64,000 bases of DNA from Yamagishiella unicocca (Eukaryota > Chlorophyta > Chlorophyceae > Chlamydomonadales > Volvocaceae). Positions 24,628-34,285 of the stretch are shown one piece after another. The stretch covers positions 558,001 to 622,000 of the forward strand of contig BDSL01000024.1 of NCBI GenBank assembly GCA_003116995.1. Direction: 5' to 3'. The notes beneath the pieces were generated by a model. It saw nothing but the letters and a program-made list of their open reading frames with translations, searched no databases and was not told where the DNA came from. The position numbers and the translations under genes are program-made. Numbering within the stretch: position 1 is the stretch's first letter; each line of letters starts with the position of its first letter.

Positions 24628-25939
24628 ATGGGCCACACCAACACAGCCGCCGTCGCGGTCGCCGGCACGACCGCCCAGGAGCCTTCGGGACCTCAGCAAC
24701 AGCAACAGCAACTGCAACAATCCCTGCTCATATCCTGTTGCTGTTGCTGTTGCAGAGGTTCCGGAGGCTCCTGGGCGGTCGTGCCGGCGACCGCGACGGC
24801 GGCTGTGTTTGGTTTGGCTTTCCGACTGGCGGTTGGTTAAGATGCGCTGACGACGTTCTGGCGTGTGCTGCAGTCGTGCGCTGGCGATTTCCGGGTGGGT
24901 GTGTCGGGCTGGGGTGCGTCGGGCTCAGTTGGTTCGGGTCCGTCGCGTGCGGGCGGTGCGGGTCGCGACCGGGCTTCTCCGGTTGGCCAGCAGCCCGCCA
25001 AGAAGCAGAAGCGCAACCAGGGTCCGCTGCCGGACCGCATCCCTACTGCTGCACCACCCTACGGCGAAGGCCAAGCAGGGCCAAGGCTATGTGGGTGCGG
25101 AACCTGTCCGCGTCTGCCTCTGACACCCCTCACAACTACGGCGAGTTCCTTCTGTGCAAGCAGGCAGGCCACTTCGCTGTGCATTGCAAGCGCGTCGACG
25201 ACTTACCCCCATGACTTCTTTATCTCCAAGGGGTCGAAGTGAGATGTGGAGTTGAGTACGGGTTTGGATCCGCCCGTGAGCGAGGCTCTGCCTGCGCTGT
25301 GTGCCTTCTCCTCTTGCGTTACCGCGTTGCCTGTTGCGGCACCGTTACCGGCGTCCGTACCTTGCGAACTTGAGGTGCCTGCTACGACGCCCTTGGGTGC
25401 GTCTGCGCAGAGCAACGTTGCGTTACCTGCGGCACCTTTGGGTGCACCTGGACAGTTGTTGCGTCATGCTGATGTGGGTGAGAGTTATGTGAAGCGGTTG
25501 GTACGGGACTTGCGTTCGACTGAGACTGCTCGTCTTCTTGCGGCGCCTGTGCGCAACTCGTGTAATCCGAAGACGAAGAGCTCGGTCCGTCTTGCGTCTG
25601 TCCCTTCGCCTGCCGACCTCACCATTCGTCATTCGGAATTTCAGCAAATTCAGCAATTGACGGGTCGTCACTTCACTTGGAATGCTTGTGCTACTGCAGG
25701 TGGGTCCAATGCGTTGTGTCCCGAAATTCAATTCGCCATCGAACAGCTTTTTGCATGATTGCTGCACGGGTCGTCACGTCTGGATGCACCCACCTTCTGC
25801 GAAGATTTATGCATTTTTGCGTCACTACTTGCGCTGCAAGGCGATCGCGCCGTTAAGCACTTCGGGCGGCTTTTTGCTCCCAAAGTGGGCTACGGCTCGA
25901 TGGCGCCCATTGCTTTCGGGTAGGCGGAAACTGCACTAG
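24628..25939 (+). pseudogene. Retroelement remnant (gag- and pol-like fragments)
   Basis: Several broken frames on one strand look like parts of a retrotransposon. Near 25140-25195 LLCKQAGHFAVHC keeps the last three ligands of a CCHC zinc knuckle (C-x4-H-x4-C), with Phe where the first Cys should be. From 25246 a frame runs through RHSEFQQIQQLTGRHFTW and ends at 25758. The reading then continues one frame over, from about 25710 to 25939, with SNSFLHDCCTGRHVWMHPP and FLRHYLRCKAIAP, then GGFLLPKW. This resembles the stretch downstream of the reverse transcriptase in algal DIRS/Ty3-type elements; that assignment is from memory and is an inference. The frame change and lost Cys indicate a dead copy. 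No LTRs or reverse transcriptase core were found. Confidence 0.55.
24638..24812. repeat. Long inverted repeat (foldback)
   Basis: Left arm 24638-24711 and right arm 24738-24812 are near-perfect reverse complements over about 74 bp, with a loop of about 26 bp. Each arm contains GCCGTCGCGGTCGCCGGC or its complement and a CAGCAACAGCAA tract or its complement. The left arm begins just after an ATG at 24628, so it looks like the start of a coding region that was copied back in inverted orientation. Confidence 0.9.
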
Positions 25940-26577
25940 TTTCCTACAGGCTATCACTTGTGCACCGTGTCCTCTCGGAAGGGATGTGCACGGAGTTTGG
26001 TACAATCCTCCCGGGAGTTAACGCGACTGGGACTGATAGAGGATAGGTCCCTGCTACGGGGCCCTGCATCCAATCCGTCATGCTTGCAGGTAGGCACGAC
26101 CCGTCCATGAAGGTTCATACGGCTTATGGGCTCCTAATGTGGCGTGTTGCTGCACCCGAGTTCCCACTGAGTTATACCCTAGGCACCCTGCGCTGCCCTG
26201 CGTAGCCCGCCACCCTCCACATAGTTTGGCACTTCCTAGGTTTGCAACCAACGCCCCCGGCGCCCCCCTTCGCTGTCGTTGCCAAACGAACGAACTTTGT
26301 CACCTGTCACAGGTGCTGCAGGTGCCAAGACTTTCCCCCACCATCCTCCAGTTGGCATCAGGCCAGGCTCGCTTTTGCACACAAACTCGTCGTTCCATTT
26401 ATTCACCACACATGAAACTCACTCATCAAAGCCGCCCGAATGGCACAATTTTCAGCCTAACGAAACAAACTGCAAATCCTGTACCGTGCCCAAGGTAACG
26501 TGTTAAGCCATTAGTTGTCCACGTGGCTTTGTATATGATTTTTTGTGGCTTGGATCGGCCCCAAAGTGGTAGCTTAA

Positions 26578-28054
26578 GGCGGGGTTCACATTTGTAAGGG
26601 GAAATTCGGGTACGGCACTTTTGTGAGAGGGAAAATTATTTTTCATCTCATAGAATTGACAAAAACGGCAATTTTCTCCTACAATTTTCTCCGGGAATTT
26701 TCAATGACAGGTGTCATTGAAAAATAGGAATAGAGCTGAGAGTGAAAATAAAATTCACTTGAGATTGTAAATTGTATTCCCTATAGCCGACCAGGCTCCA
26801 AATACATTAGTCCATACAAGCCATCTTACCCGCCGCAAACCTTCCCAATCATCTCAATCATGATGTCCTGTATTCCCTAGACGTGACCGGGCGTGATTGC
26901 GTAATCTATAGAGGATGAGCGGCGTCGAAGAGGCCGAGTACAGCGAAGAGGACTACGGGCCGGACCCTGTCTATCAGACCGAACATGACGACAATGAAGA
27001 CGACTCCCTTGTCCAACGTAGCGCGTTGGATATCAGGGACGCAATAGAAACCCAGGTGGATGCCATCCGCAACGGCATGCTGCCCAACAACCTGAAGAGG
27101 GCACGCCGCCAGAGGTCATATGCATCTGACAGCGGGGAGGCTTATGGCGGCATGAATGAGGAGGCGCGGGAGGGCGAGGGAGGTCAGCCTGAAGGAGGCG
27201 GGAGTGACGGGCGAACTTACGGCGGCGACACTGCATATTACGACGATGACGCCCGCAGTGACGATGACGACGGCGCTTCAGGCGCTGCCTCATACGCTTC
27301 CGACGCCAGCAAAGGCAGCAGGGGCCGTGGTCGGCCGACTCTAAACTTGACGCATGAAGAGCGCAAGGAAGCCCAGCGTCTGTACCAGCGACAATGGCGC
27401 GAGAGGAAGAAGAAGAAGGAGGAGGCCTCTGCGACAGACGTCCCAAGTAACAGGGGCCGCGGCCGCGGCAGAGGCAGGGGCCGCGGCTCCGCGGGGAGGG
27501 CAGCCCCATCAGTGCCTGTACCCCAAGCTACGGCAGCCGCGGCGACCCCAACCGCGGCCCAGGGAGCAGGGGTCGCGGTTGGGGTTACCGCGGCTGCCGT
27601 ACCGCGGCTACCACCTAAGGCTCCCGGCGTACGTCCCCAGTTCAACACATACAGGCTCCCTGGAATTAGGCGGATTCCGGTGCAGCCGTCACTGCCGCAG
27701 GCACAGCAGCAGCAGCCGTCAGGAGTGCTCCCACAGCAGCAGCTTACCCAGCCAACGCCGCCGGAGGTAGCTGACGCACCGGCGGTCGCCTTCGCAGCAT
27801 ATCAGTCGCAGGGGCTGCAGGAATCCTTGCAGCTTCTATACAGTCTTGTGCAAGCCTGGTATCAAAGAAACCGTAGAACAACCAAGCTATTACTGCCGTC
27901 ATATTTTCTCTCTCCAAGAAGAATATGTATCTCATATGTGAACGCGTTTCCGAATTAAAATTTCATCAAAAAGGTAATGTGAACGCGTTTGGAATTTTCT
28001 TCTCATTCAATTTTTCATCTCAAATAATTTCCCCTTACAAATGTGAACCCCGCC
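26578..28054. mobile_element. TIR DNA transposon with TAA target duplication (PIF/Harbinger-like)
   Basis: The ends are perfect 29-bp inverted repeats starting GGCGGGGTTCACATTTGTAA, at 26578-26606 and 28026-28054. A 3-bp TAA flanks both sides (26575-26577 and 28055-28057). A 3-bp TAA/TTA duplication is characteristic of PIF/Harbinger elements, although no DDE transposase is encoded. The subterminal DNA is AT-rich and has a hairpin at 26697-26722 (TTTTCAATGACA, 2-bp spacer, then its complement); the centre is GC-rich. The element is about 1.48 kb and probably non-autonomous. Its right end is 200 bp from the MBF1 start codon. Confidence 0.8.
26915..27958 (+). CDS. Low-complexity, AT-hook-like protein within the TIR element
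   Basis: An uninterrupted frame of 347 residues starting at an ATG, lying wholly between the inverted repeats. In order it has an acidic N-terminus (VEEAEYSEEDYGPDP), a Gly/Asp-rich stretch, an AT-hook-like SRGRGRPTLNL near residue 135, a basic segment (ERKEAQRLYQRQWRERKKKK), an RGRGRGRGRG tract, and an Ala/Pro/Gln-rich region. The last 25 codons or so run into AT-rich subterminal DNA and may be intron or untranslated. I recognise no enzyme domain. It could be the DNA-binding accessory protein of a Harbinger-type element, the first exon of a longer gene, or captured host sequence. Confidence 0.5.
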   Translation: MSGVEEAEYSEEDYGPDPVYQTEHDDNEDDSLVQRSALDIRDAIETQVDAIRNGMLPNNLKRARRQRSYASDSGEAYGGMNEEAREGEGGQPEGGGSDGRTYGGDTAYYDDDARSDDDDGASGAASYASDASKGSRGRGRPTLNLTHEERKEAQRLYQRQWRERKKKKEEASATDVPSNRGRGRGRGRGRGSAGRAAPSVPVPQATAAAATPTAAQGAGVAVGVTAAAVPRLPPKAPGVRPQFNTYRLPGIRRIPVQPSLPQAQQQQPSGVLPQQQLTQPTPPEVADAPAVAFAAYQSQGLQESLQLLYSLVQAWYQRNRRTTKLLLPSYFLSPRRICISYVNAFPN

Positions 28055-28253
28055 TAAAGCTTCTGGAAGCATGGAAACAAATGTCGTACAGGCTGTAAGT
28101 TGACATGTTGTGCGACCGCCACATCATTCCAATACAAGGTAGAAACCTACTCAGTATACCATTCTTACAACTTATATTGAGTAATCACTTCGACACAGAG
28201 TTGTAAACGCATTTGCCGCGGCTCTCCTATCTTTTCTTATCACTTTCAACAAG

Positions 28254-29062
28254 ATGAACATGAATGGTCAGGACTGGGATCAGGTGGTGATCAAGAAGAG
28301 GCAGCCGTCGGGCGCGGCGCTGAAGGACGAGGCGGCCGTAAACGCGGTGCGTCGCCTATGGTCGCTCAGCACCCGGAGATCGCCATCTGAATATGTATTT
28401 CGTTACAGGCACGGCGGCAAGGCGCTGCAGTTGACACTCTACAGAAATGTGGGTCAAGCCCTGCCTGTGTGCAGCTAAGTGGATCTATCGCGCATTGACA
28501 CACCTCTTACTTGCTGGATCGCAGTTAACGCTGGCAAGAACAAGCCAGGAGCGCAGACGATAAGTGGTGCACCAGCGTCCAAGCTTGACGCCGAGACGGA
28601 GGATTTCCACCGTAAGCCCCGAATAGGGTCTGGCTACCTGCATCACCGCCCAGGCCTGGCGATCAGCCCATAACTTAACATTACCTTGCCATTTGTGATT
28701 AACAGACGAACGGGTATCTTCAAATTTGAAGCAACAAATTGTCCAGGCGCGGACAGCAAAAAAGATGACGCAGGCGCAACTAGCGCAGGTGGGCTTTGCG
28801 TCCTCTACAACCTTTGCTAATTGGAATTGAAGTAGCATCTTGATGAATGCTTATCTGGCGTCGCCTTCACGGGCACATTTCTTCGATCAGGGTCACTCTT
28901 GAGCAGGGCTCACGGTTCTAACGGGTAGTGATATATGATGCACCGCAGGCTATCAACGAGAAGCCCCAGGTCATTCAGGAGTACGAGTCAGGCAAGGCCA
29001 TCCCGAACCCTCAGGTTCTCTCGAAAATGTCTCGCGTGTTGGGCGTCGTTCTGAAGAAGTAA
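28254..29062 (+). CDS. MBF1: Multiprotein bridging factor 1 (transcriptional coactivator)
   Basis: MBF1 bridges DNA-bound activators and TBP. Five exons join in phase to a 138-residue protein: 28254-28346, 28409-28448, 28525-28611, 28706-28788 and 28949-29062. The N-terminal MBF1 domain begins [15 protein letters not shown] and continues through [14 protein letters not shown] and NAGKNKPG. The linker has ETEDFHHERVSSNL. The helix-turn-helix (Cro/C1-type) domain follows, with [32 protein letters not shown] and [18 protein letters not shown] before TAA. Length and order match the family (about 140-150 residues). The start is the first in-frame ATG; a second Met lies two codons on. The TIR transposon ends 200 bp upstream, so the promoter or 5' leader may include transposon DNA. 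Confidence 0.97.
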
Positions 29063-31396
29063 GGGGTTAAGCTCATATTACCTTAATGTGTCTAACAGCA
29101 GCTTATATGACGGAGGTAGGCGGCGGTAACTGAGGTCGGATACCTAGGCCAGCACCCCCTTGCCGATCACGTGGGCGCCCGATGTCCACTGACGGCGACG
29201 AGGGCTTGCTCAAGGCGGTGGGCAGTGGGGGCTTCAAGCTCAGGCGCCGAGGCAGCTTCGCTGCGGTTGTGCTAACGCGTCGGGGCATCGCCATGGGGTG
29301 TTGGAGAGATGCGAGGTGACGGGAGTTTGCAGGTTGGCGTCTGGCTTCTATTGATGATAGTCGTCGTGCGAGCAAGGAGTGGCAAGCCGTGTGTGTGTGC
29401 TCACTGGGCTGCTCCTTGTCTAGGAGACTGTACTAGCATCGATGAGGGTATGCGCTGGCGCTCGGACGCCTGGAAACCGGTCGCCGACGCTGCTGGTATC
29501 TCCGGCCCACCAGTGGCTTAAGGGAGGTTTTTTGCTGATGCAGTCGCAAGCTGACGGCGAACAGTATGCACAGTAGCCTATGGGATGCCTGTCGGCTGCG
29601 CCCCCATTGCTTCCTGCGCAAACTCATTCTTCTTTAGTCCCAAATATTGGTTAGGACCACCACAGTTAGATGGTGACTCTCCCGACGTTGTGGTGGCGGC
29701 ATGGGCCTGATTGGCCTTCGGCATTGCGTCTTTAGTTGCAACGTCGAAGACGCATCGATGTTCTAGATTGTGCACTAGTGTAGACGCTGCCCGAGGACGG
29801 TTTGGTCGTTGTACGTGCGGTGGCACTGTCGGCGCCACAGGTTAAGGGCCTTATGTTTGTCAGCGCCCTCGACAGGCGTTCGGCAAATACCATTGAGCGG
29901 TGCCATCGTCTACATCCTTCCCTTTCACATCTCACACGATCACGCCCTAGGGTATTCAGCAGCAGTGATATGAAGAATGAAACGCCGAAGGTGTCCACGA
30001 GATTTGCGGCGATGAGGCGGACGCGGCTTCTGACATCGCCTAGGGCCTAGCGCTGCGCATTCAGGACATCATACCGGTACTTCACAAGCCAGCTGAACCT
30101 CGCTTTTGGAAGGCGCATGAGGTGGGCCCCCGACCCTCCCTGTTTCCGCGACAGGGCTCCCAGAGGAGAAAATGGCAGGGTTGATCCTGAAACAAATGTC
30201 GAAAAATGCGTGCGACTGGCGTACCAGCTTCGCCGCTTCTCGACGCAGAAGTGTCCTTGCGTGCTTTTCTGCAACCGGACGCTGTAATGTGTTCCATTGA
30301 ATGGCTCTGGGGAGCTTCGCCTACGATCGTGGCGTAGATCGTGGCTGGATGGGTAAACGTGGCGGCAAACAGAGCAATCAACCCACGGGATTTTCGTCGT
30401 CCATGGCCATTTACTTAGTCAGCCCCGTTGCATACTGCCGGAAAACACATTTTCATGTAGTGCTCGCCAACGCCTGGACGAATGCTATGATAGTAGGCCA
30501 ATCCACAGTAGGTTTACCACGGTTTGCGGGCCTCGGACCCATACGCGATTTTGTTACACCGTTTTACGCGTTAAAAGAGTTTCTCCGCATATTCGGCGAA
30601 CAACCCAATCTTAGAGGTACGACACGCACACCTCATTTGGGTAAGACACGCACACCTCATTCCGACAGCGGAAAACCCCAAGTGACGCACACGCGGAGAC
30701 CCGCCGCGGCACCTCCCAGAGCAATTTAACAGGCTCGCATCCATGCAGTGACACTTCTCCTCTCACCTCACGACCGTCGCCCATTTCGGGAAAACGGCAA
30801 GAACTCACGTCGGCACGTGGCCGAAAGAATCACCCGAATGCAGCGATACGCTCATGCACGGCAAAAACATACCTAACATCTACGCAGCTCTCAGTGCCAC
30901 ACAAGACACAACCCTTCCACAGCGCACGCAAGGCACCCTCGCGACCCTAAGCCATCATCGCACATCGCGCGGCTCGTGGGTTGCAGTCCTGTGTGCCTTC
31001 GCTGTTACGACTGGCGGTAGAGGATTTGAGGCACCATAGCGGCACTTCCTCGCACATGCCGTGTAAGATCAAAATATCTTGTCATCATCGTTAATCAACG
31101 ACTTTGTGCCGCCGTCGCTGACCGCTCGCGCGTGCTCAACAGGGCAGCCGGGATGCACAGTTATTGTTCCGTGAGCGCTGCAAAAGCGGTAACCGGCCAG
31201 AATCGCCGCGGCACCGCGAAGAATACATTCAAATGGGCACCACGTCTCGCGCCTCTCGGCATACGGTACAGCGCCACCTGACAGATCAATTTAGTCCATC
31301 TCCTGCTGGACTAGATGTAGCAAGCAAAGCAACTACAAAAGCTCCGCCCGTCGATCGCCTGCTGGCGTAGATGGCTGGAGCTAAGCCGCAAAGCAT
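29063..31396. other. Intergenic, no gene recognised
   Basis: Lies between MBF1 and the ELIP-like gene, whose 3' ends face each other. Frames at 29103-29375, 29732-29998, 30082-30381 and 30301-30729 are short and unlike any family I know. A small direct repeat (ACACGCACACCTCATT) occurs at about 30622-30662. A minus-strand string PVEGADKHKALNL near 29870-29830 faintly resembles a segment of the BTB protein at 46222-47841, but this is too short to annotate. Confidence 0.4.
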
Positions 31397-33363
31397 TTAC
31401 AAAAGCGCCGCCCCGCCGCGCGCAAACTGCTCCACCAGGACCAGGCCCAGGGTGCCCACCATCGCCGTACGGCTGTTCAGCTTCTCAGCCAGCGCGTTCC
31501 AGGTGTACGGCAGCGGGCCGTCCGGGAAGGTCTCCAGCTCACTGGCCACCACCTTGGCCACGGGCACCTTGCCGGCGAGCGCGGGGGCGATCGAGGCGAG
31601 AAGCGTGAGGACGCCCAGGGCGGCGGCCGCCGCGGCGCCGGTGGGTGACGTCAGCTGCTGCACGGCGGACTGATGGGTGAGGACCTCCGTCACGGCGATC
31701 CCCAGGAAGCCAACCTGTGTGGTTCGTGCGGTTTGCGGAAGGTCACAACAGCAAGGCAGGGCGTTTAGGGTGTATAACTGTATATGGTCGGGCAGGAGGG
31801 GGGCCGAGGCGCGATCGCCGGCCGGGTCACTGCGGCGCGAAGAAGCACGGCCCGAGGGAAAGTAAGGACTGTTGCCCGATGGGACCCACCATCGCGGTGC
31901 GGCCGTTGATGGTCTCCGCGACTTTGTTGTTGGCGCGCAGGATGGGCTGGTAGGCCTCCAGGCTGAAGCCCGCCACGGCGTACGGCACCGGGCTGCCGGT
32001 GTCGATGCGGACACGGTTCTGGTCGTCGATGGCTGCGTACCACAATGGAAAGGGAGGATGCGGCGAATACGGAGGGGCGGGAGGATACTGAGATGAGATG
32101 ATGGGGGTGGGGTAACACGCAGCGCATCGGGCAGAATGGTGGAGGCCCTTTATACAGTTTTAACAGGTCCAAGTACCGGTATTGTGCGGATGGCCCCTGG
32201 CAGGGCCAAACGTGGCATCGCGCGTATTGCGTGTCCCAACCGCTGATGCGGAGCGAGCGCGGCGTCGGTTCACGAGACGCAAAGAGGTAGCACGCGAACT
32301 GCACCGGCGCGACGGCGGCAGTGTGCCGGGGGGGATGGGTGTGCGCCGCCAGGGTTGTGCGCTGGCTGGGGGGTTGCAAGGAAGACCCGTGTACGCGAGA
32401 AGAACCGTGCTGGCTGGAAGGCGGGGGGGTGCGGCGCAAGGGTTGTGCGCTGGCTGGGGGGGTGCAAGGGAGACCCGTGTACGCGAGAAGAACCGTGCTG
32501 GCTGGAAGGCGGGGGGGTGCGCCGCAAGGGTTGTGCGCTGGCTGGGGGTCCGTCGCGTGGTTACCCAATGTGGGCGGTCGGGGGGGATCATGCACCACAG
32601 GATGCATTGCGCCTTTGGAAGAGTAGCCCAACGGTCACCCACCTGCCGGGTAACGGACGCCGAGCTTGCGGTCTACAACCACAACGGCATCCGTAGCGGC
32701 GTCGTATGACACATAGTAAACAACACCGTCGATGTTCCGGGTGGTCTCGCCGCCCTGCAAAGCGCCAAGGGTGGTGCGAAGAAAGGTTAATGCAGAGAAG
32801 CACAGTAGCGGGGGGAGCTGAGCGCAAATCAGCATCGACGACGTGGTAAATGGGTATGGCAAGTGATGGAAACGTGCTGCTGCTGGTGGAGCAGGTACAC
32901 AGCGACTGAGGCAATCCTCTCAACCCTCACGCCGGTCCTCCTGGTTAAGACAACAGCTGCAATTGTAGGAAATGTGATGCAGTGCAATGGCTTTTGCAGG
33001 ACTTGTAATCAAACAAAACGAATACGTTGTAGGCCACCCGTTTGTTCTCAGTCGCATTCATTTGTGCAGATGGATACGTGGCCAAGAGGCACTGCATCAA
33101 AATCCTAATATCATATCATGAAGGATGAAGGTGAACAGCGCCTTGGGGGCGCGTTGTGGCCACAATCAGTATGTGCACTTCCCCAAGAGCCGAACCTGGG
33201 CTCCGACGAGGTTGTTCTTGGTCAGATTGATCGGCTTCCAAAGCTTCATTTCTGCAACCTTTGTGGTGGTCGACGTAGCGGTGGACGCGCTGCACCGGAC
33301 TTTGGGGCGAACCGCCGTGAACGGGCGGGCGCTCAGCTGCTTTGCAATCGTAGAGGACGCCAT
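31397..33363 (-). CDS. ELIP-like light-harvesting-related plastid protein
   Basis: Four exons (33363-33196, 32754-32643, 32032-31890, 31714-31397) give a 246-residue protein with all phases consistent. Residues 1-30 (MASSTIAKQLSARPFTAVRP, then Lys/Arg/Ser/Thr-rich) form a plausible plastid transit peptide. The C-terminal half has three predicted membrane helices. The first and third carry chlorophyll-binding-type motifs, AETINGRTAMVG and AEKLNSRTAMVG (E-x2-N-x-R); the middle one is ALGVLTLLASIAPALAG. This layout fits early light-inducible proteins, thylakoid proteins thought to bind pigment under light stress. The roughly 90 residues between transit peptide and first helix (GVVYYVSYDAATDAVVVVDR and onward) are unlike the short ELIP N-termini I know. 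Another LHC-like (LIL) family is possible. Confidence 0.8.
32351..32560. repeat. 88-bp tandem repeat in an ELIP-like intron
   Basis: Copies start at 32351, 32439 and 32527 (period 88; about 2.3 copies), each beginning AGGGTTGTGCGCTGGCTGGG. The unit also contains AAGAACCGTGCTGGCTGG and a GACCCGTGTACG segment similar to the repeats in other introns of the window. It lies in intron 2. Confidence 0.9.
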
Positions 33364-34285
33364 TTTACTAGTACAATGTCAAACACTAAAGTATTTGTTC
33401 CAGCGCGTTCGGTTCCTATTTGTCCTGATCCTTAGTTCCGAAACCAAGTACTACAAGTCGCTGCAGCGTGAAGCCCACCTCCGAGAAGATTCGCGACGCT
33501 CTGAAGTATATGTCGCTCTCGGACCTGTGCCTAGGCTAGTATTAAATTATACTTTACGAAAAAGCTAGCATTTTGGCCACACTTTGCAGAGTTTGCATGT
33601 ACCAGTTTGATACCGGTAGGCAAAATTGATGGCACAATATAAGCTCGGTGCCTGATGCGTTCGTTACTTGAGATTCATTTGCTATGTGTTCCGTGTATCG
33701 GAGGCTCCGGCCTCCTCGTGCAAATCGTTGTGTTTTACAGTGGCTGCGTTTACCCAATTGCTTGTCATAATGTATTTGCGAGGTAACTTGCTTTAAATCA
33801 TTTATCATAATGCCATTTGGAGCATGGATGCGTTTGATCGCCGCGCTCGAGAATTGAAACGGTCCAGGTGGTTTCCAGATATCGACCCGCCAATAGTGCA
33901 CAGACACAGTGTCGAACTTTTATCGCGCTTCGTCGGATGTGTTAAAACGGGATGAGAGGTAACTATGCAGGCGATCGACGTATCGGTATGCATGAACTTA
34001 CATTGCAACGTGGGCAGGCTAAAGGAGTGCAGTATGAGATATTTTGCCTCCACTATCTCCAGCGATCCCATATTGTGACGATGACATTGTTTGTAAAACA
34101 CCCAGGGACGCAAACGTACGGACGTGTACGGCGATGGCGCAAACGGCTCGCAGGTCAATTTGGGCGTCCATACTCCAGCAGGAAAACGGAGATGTGTCCG
34201 AAGCTTAAGCGATGCGTATTGTACAGACGATGAAGAGTAGCGCAGAAGGAGCCGCATAGGTCAGACACGCGTATGTTAGGAGACG
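33364..34285. promoter_or_regulatory. Divergent intergenic region between the ELIP-like gene and the glycosyltransferase
   Basis: The two genes are transcribed away from each other from this 922-bp stretch, so it must hold both promoters. It is AT-richer than the gene bodies. I could not assign a specific TATA box or light-response element. Frames inside it are short or antisense to the ELIP-like first exon. Confidence 0.5.

Noticed and set aside
33805..34257. A 150-codon minus-strand frame between the ELIP-like and glycosyltransferase genes
   Set aside because: It occupies the shared promoter region, has no recognisable domain and looks like chance openness.
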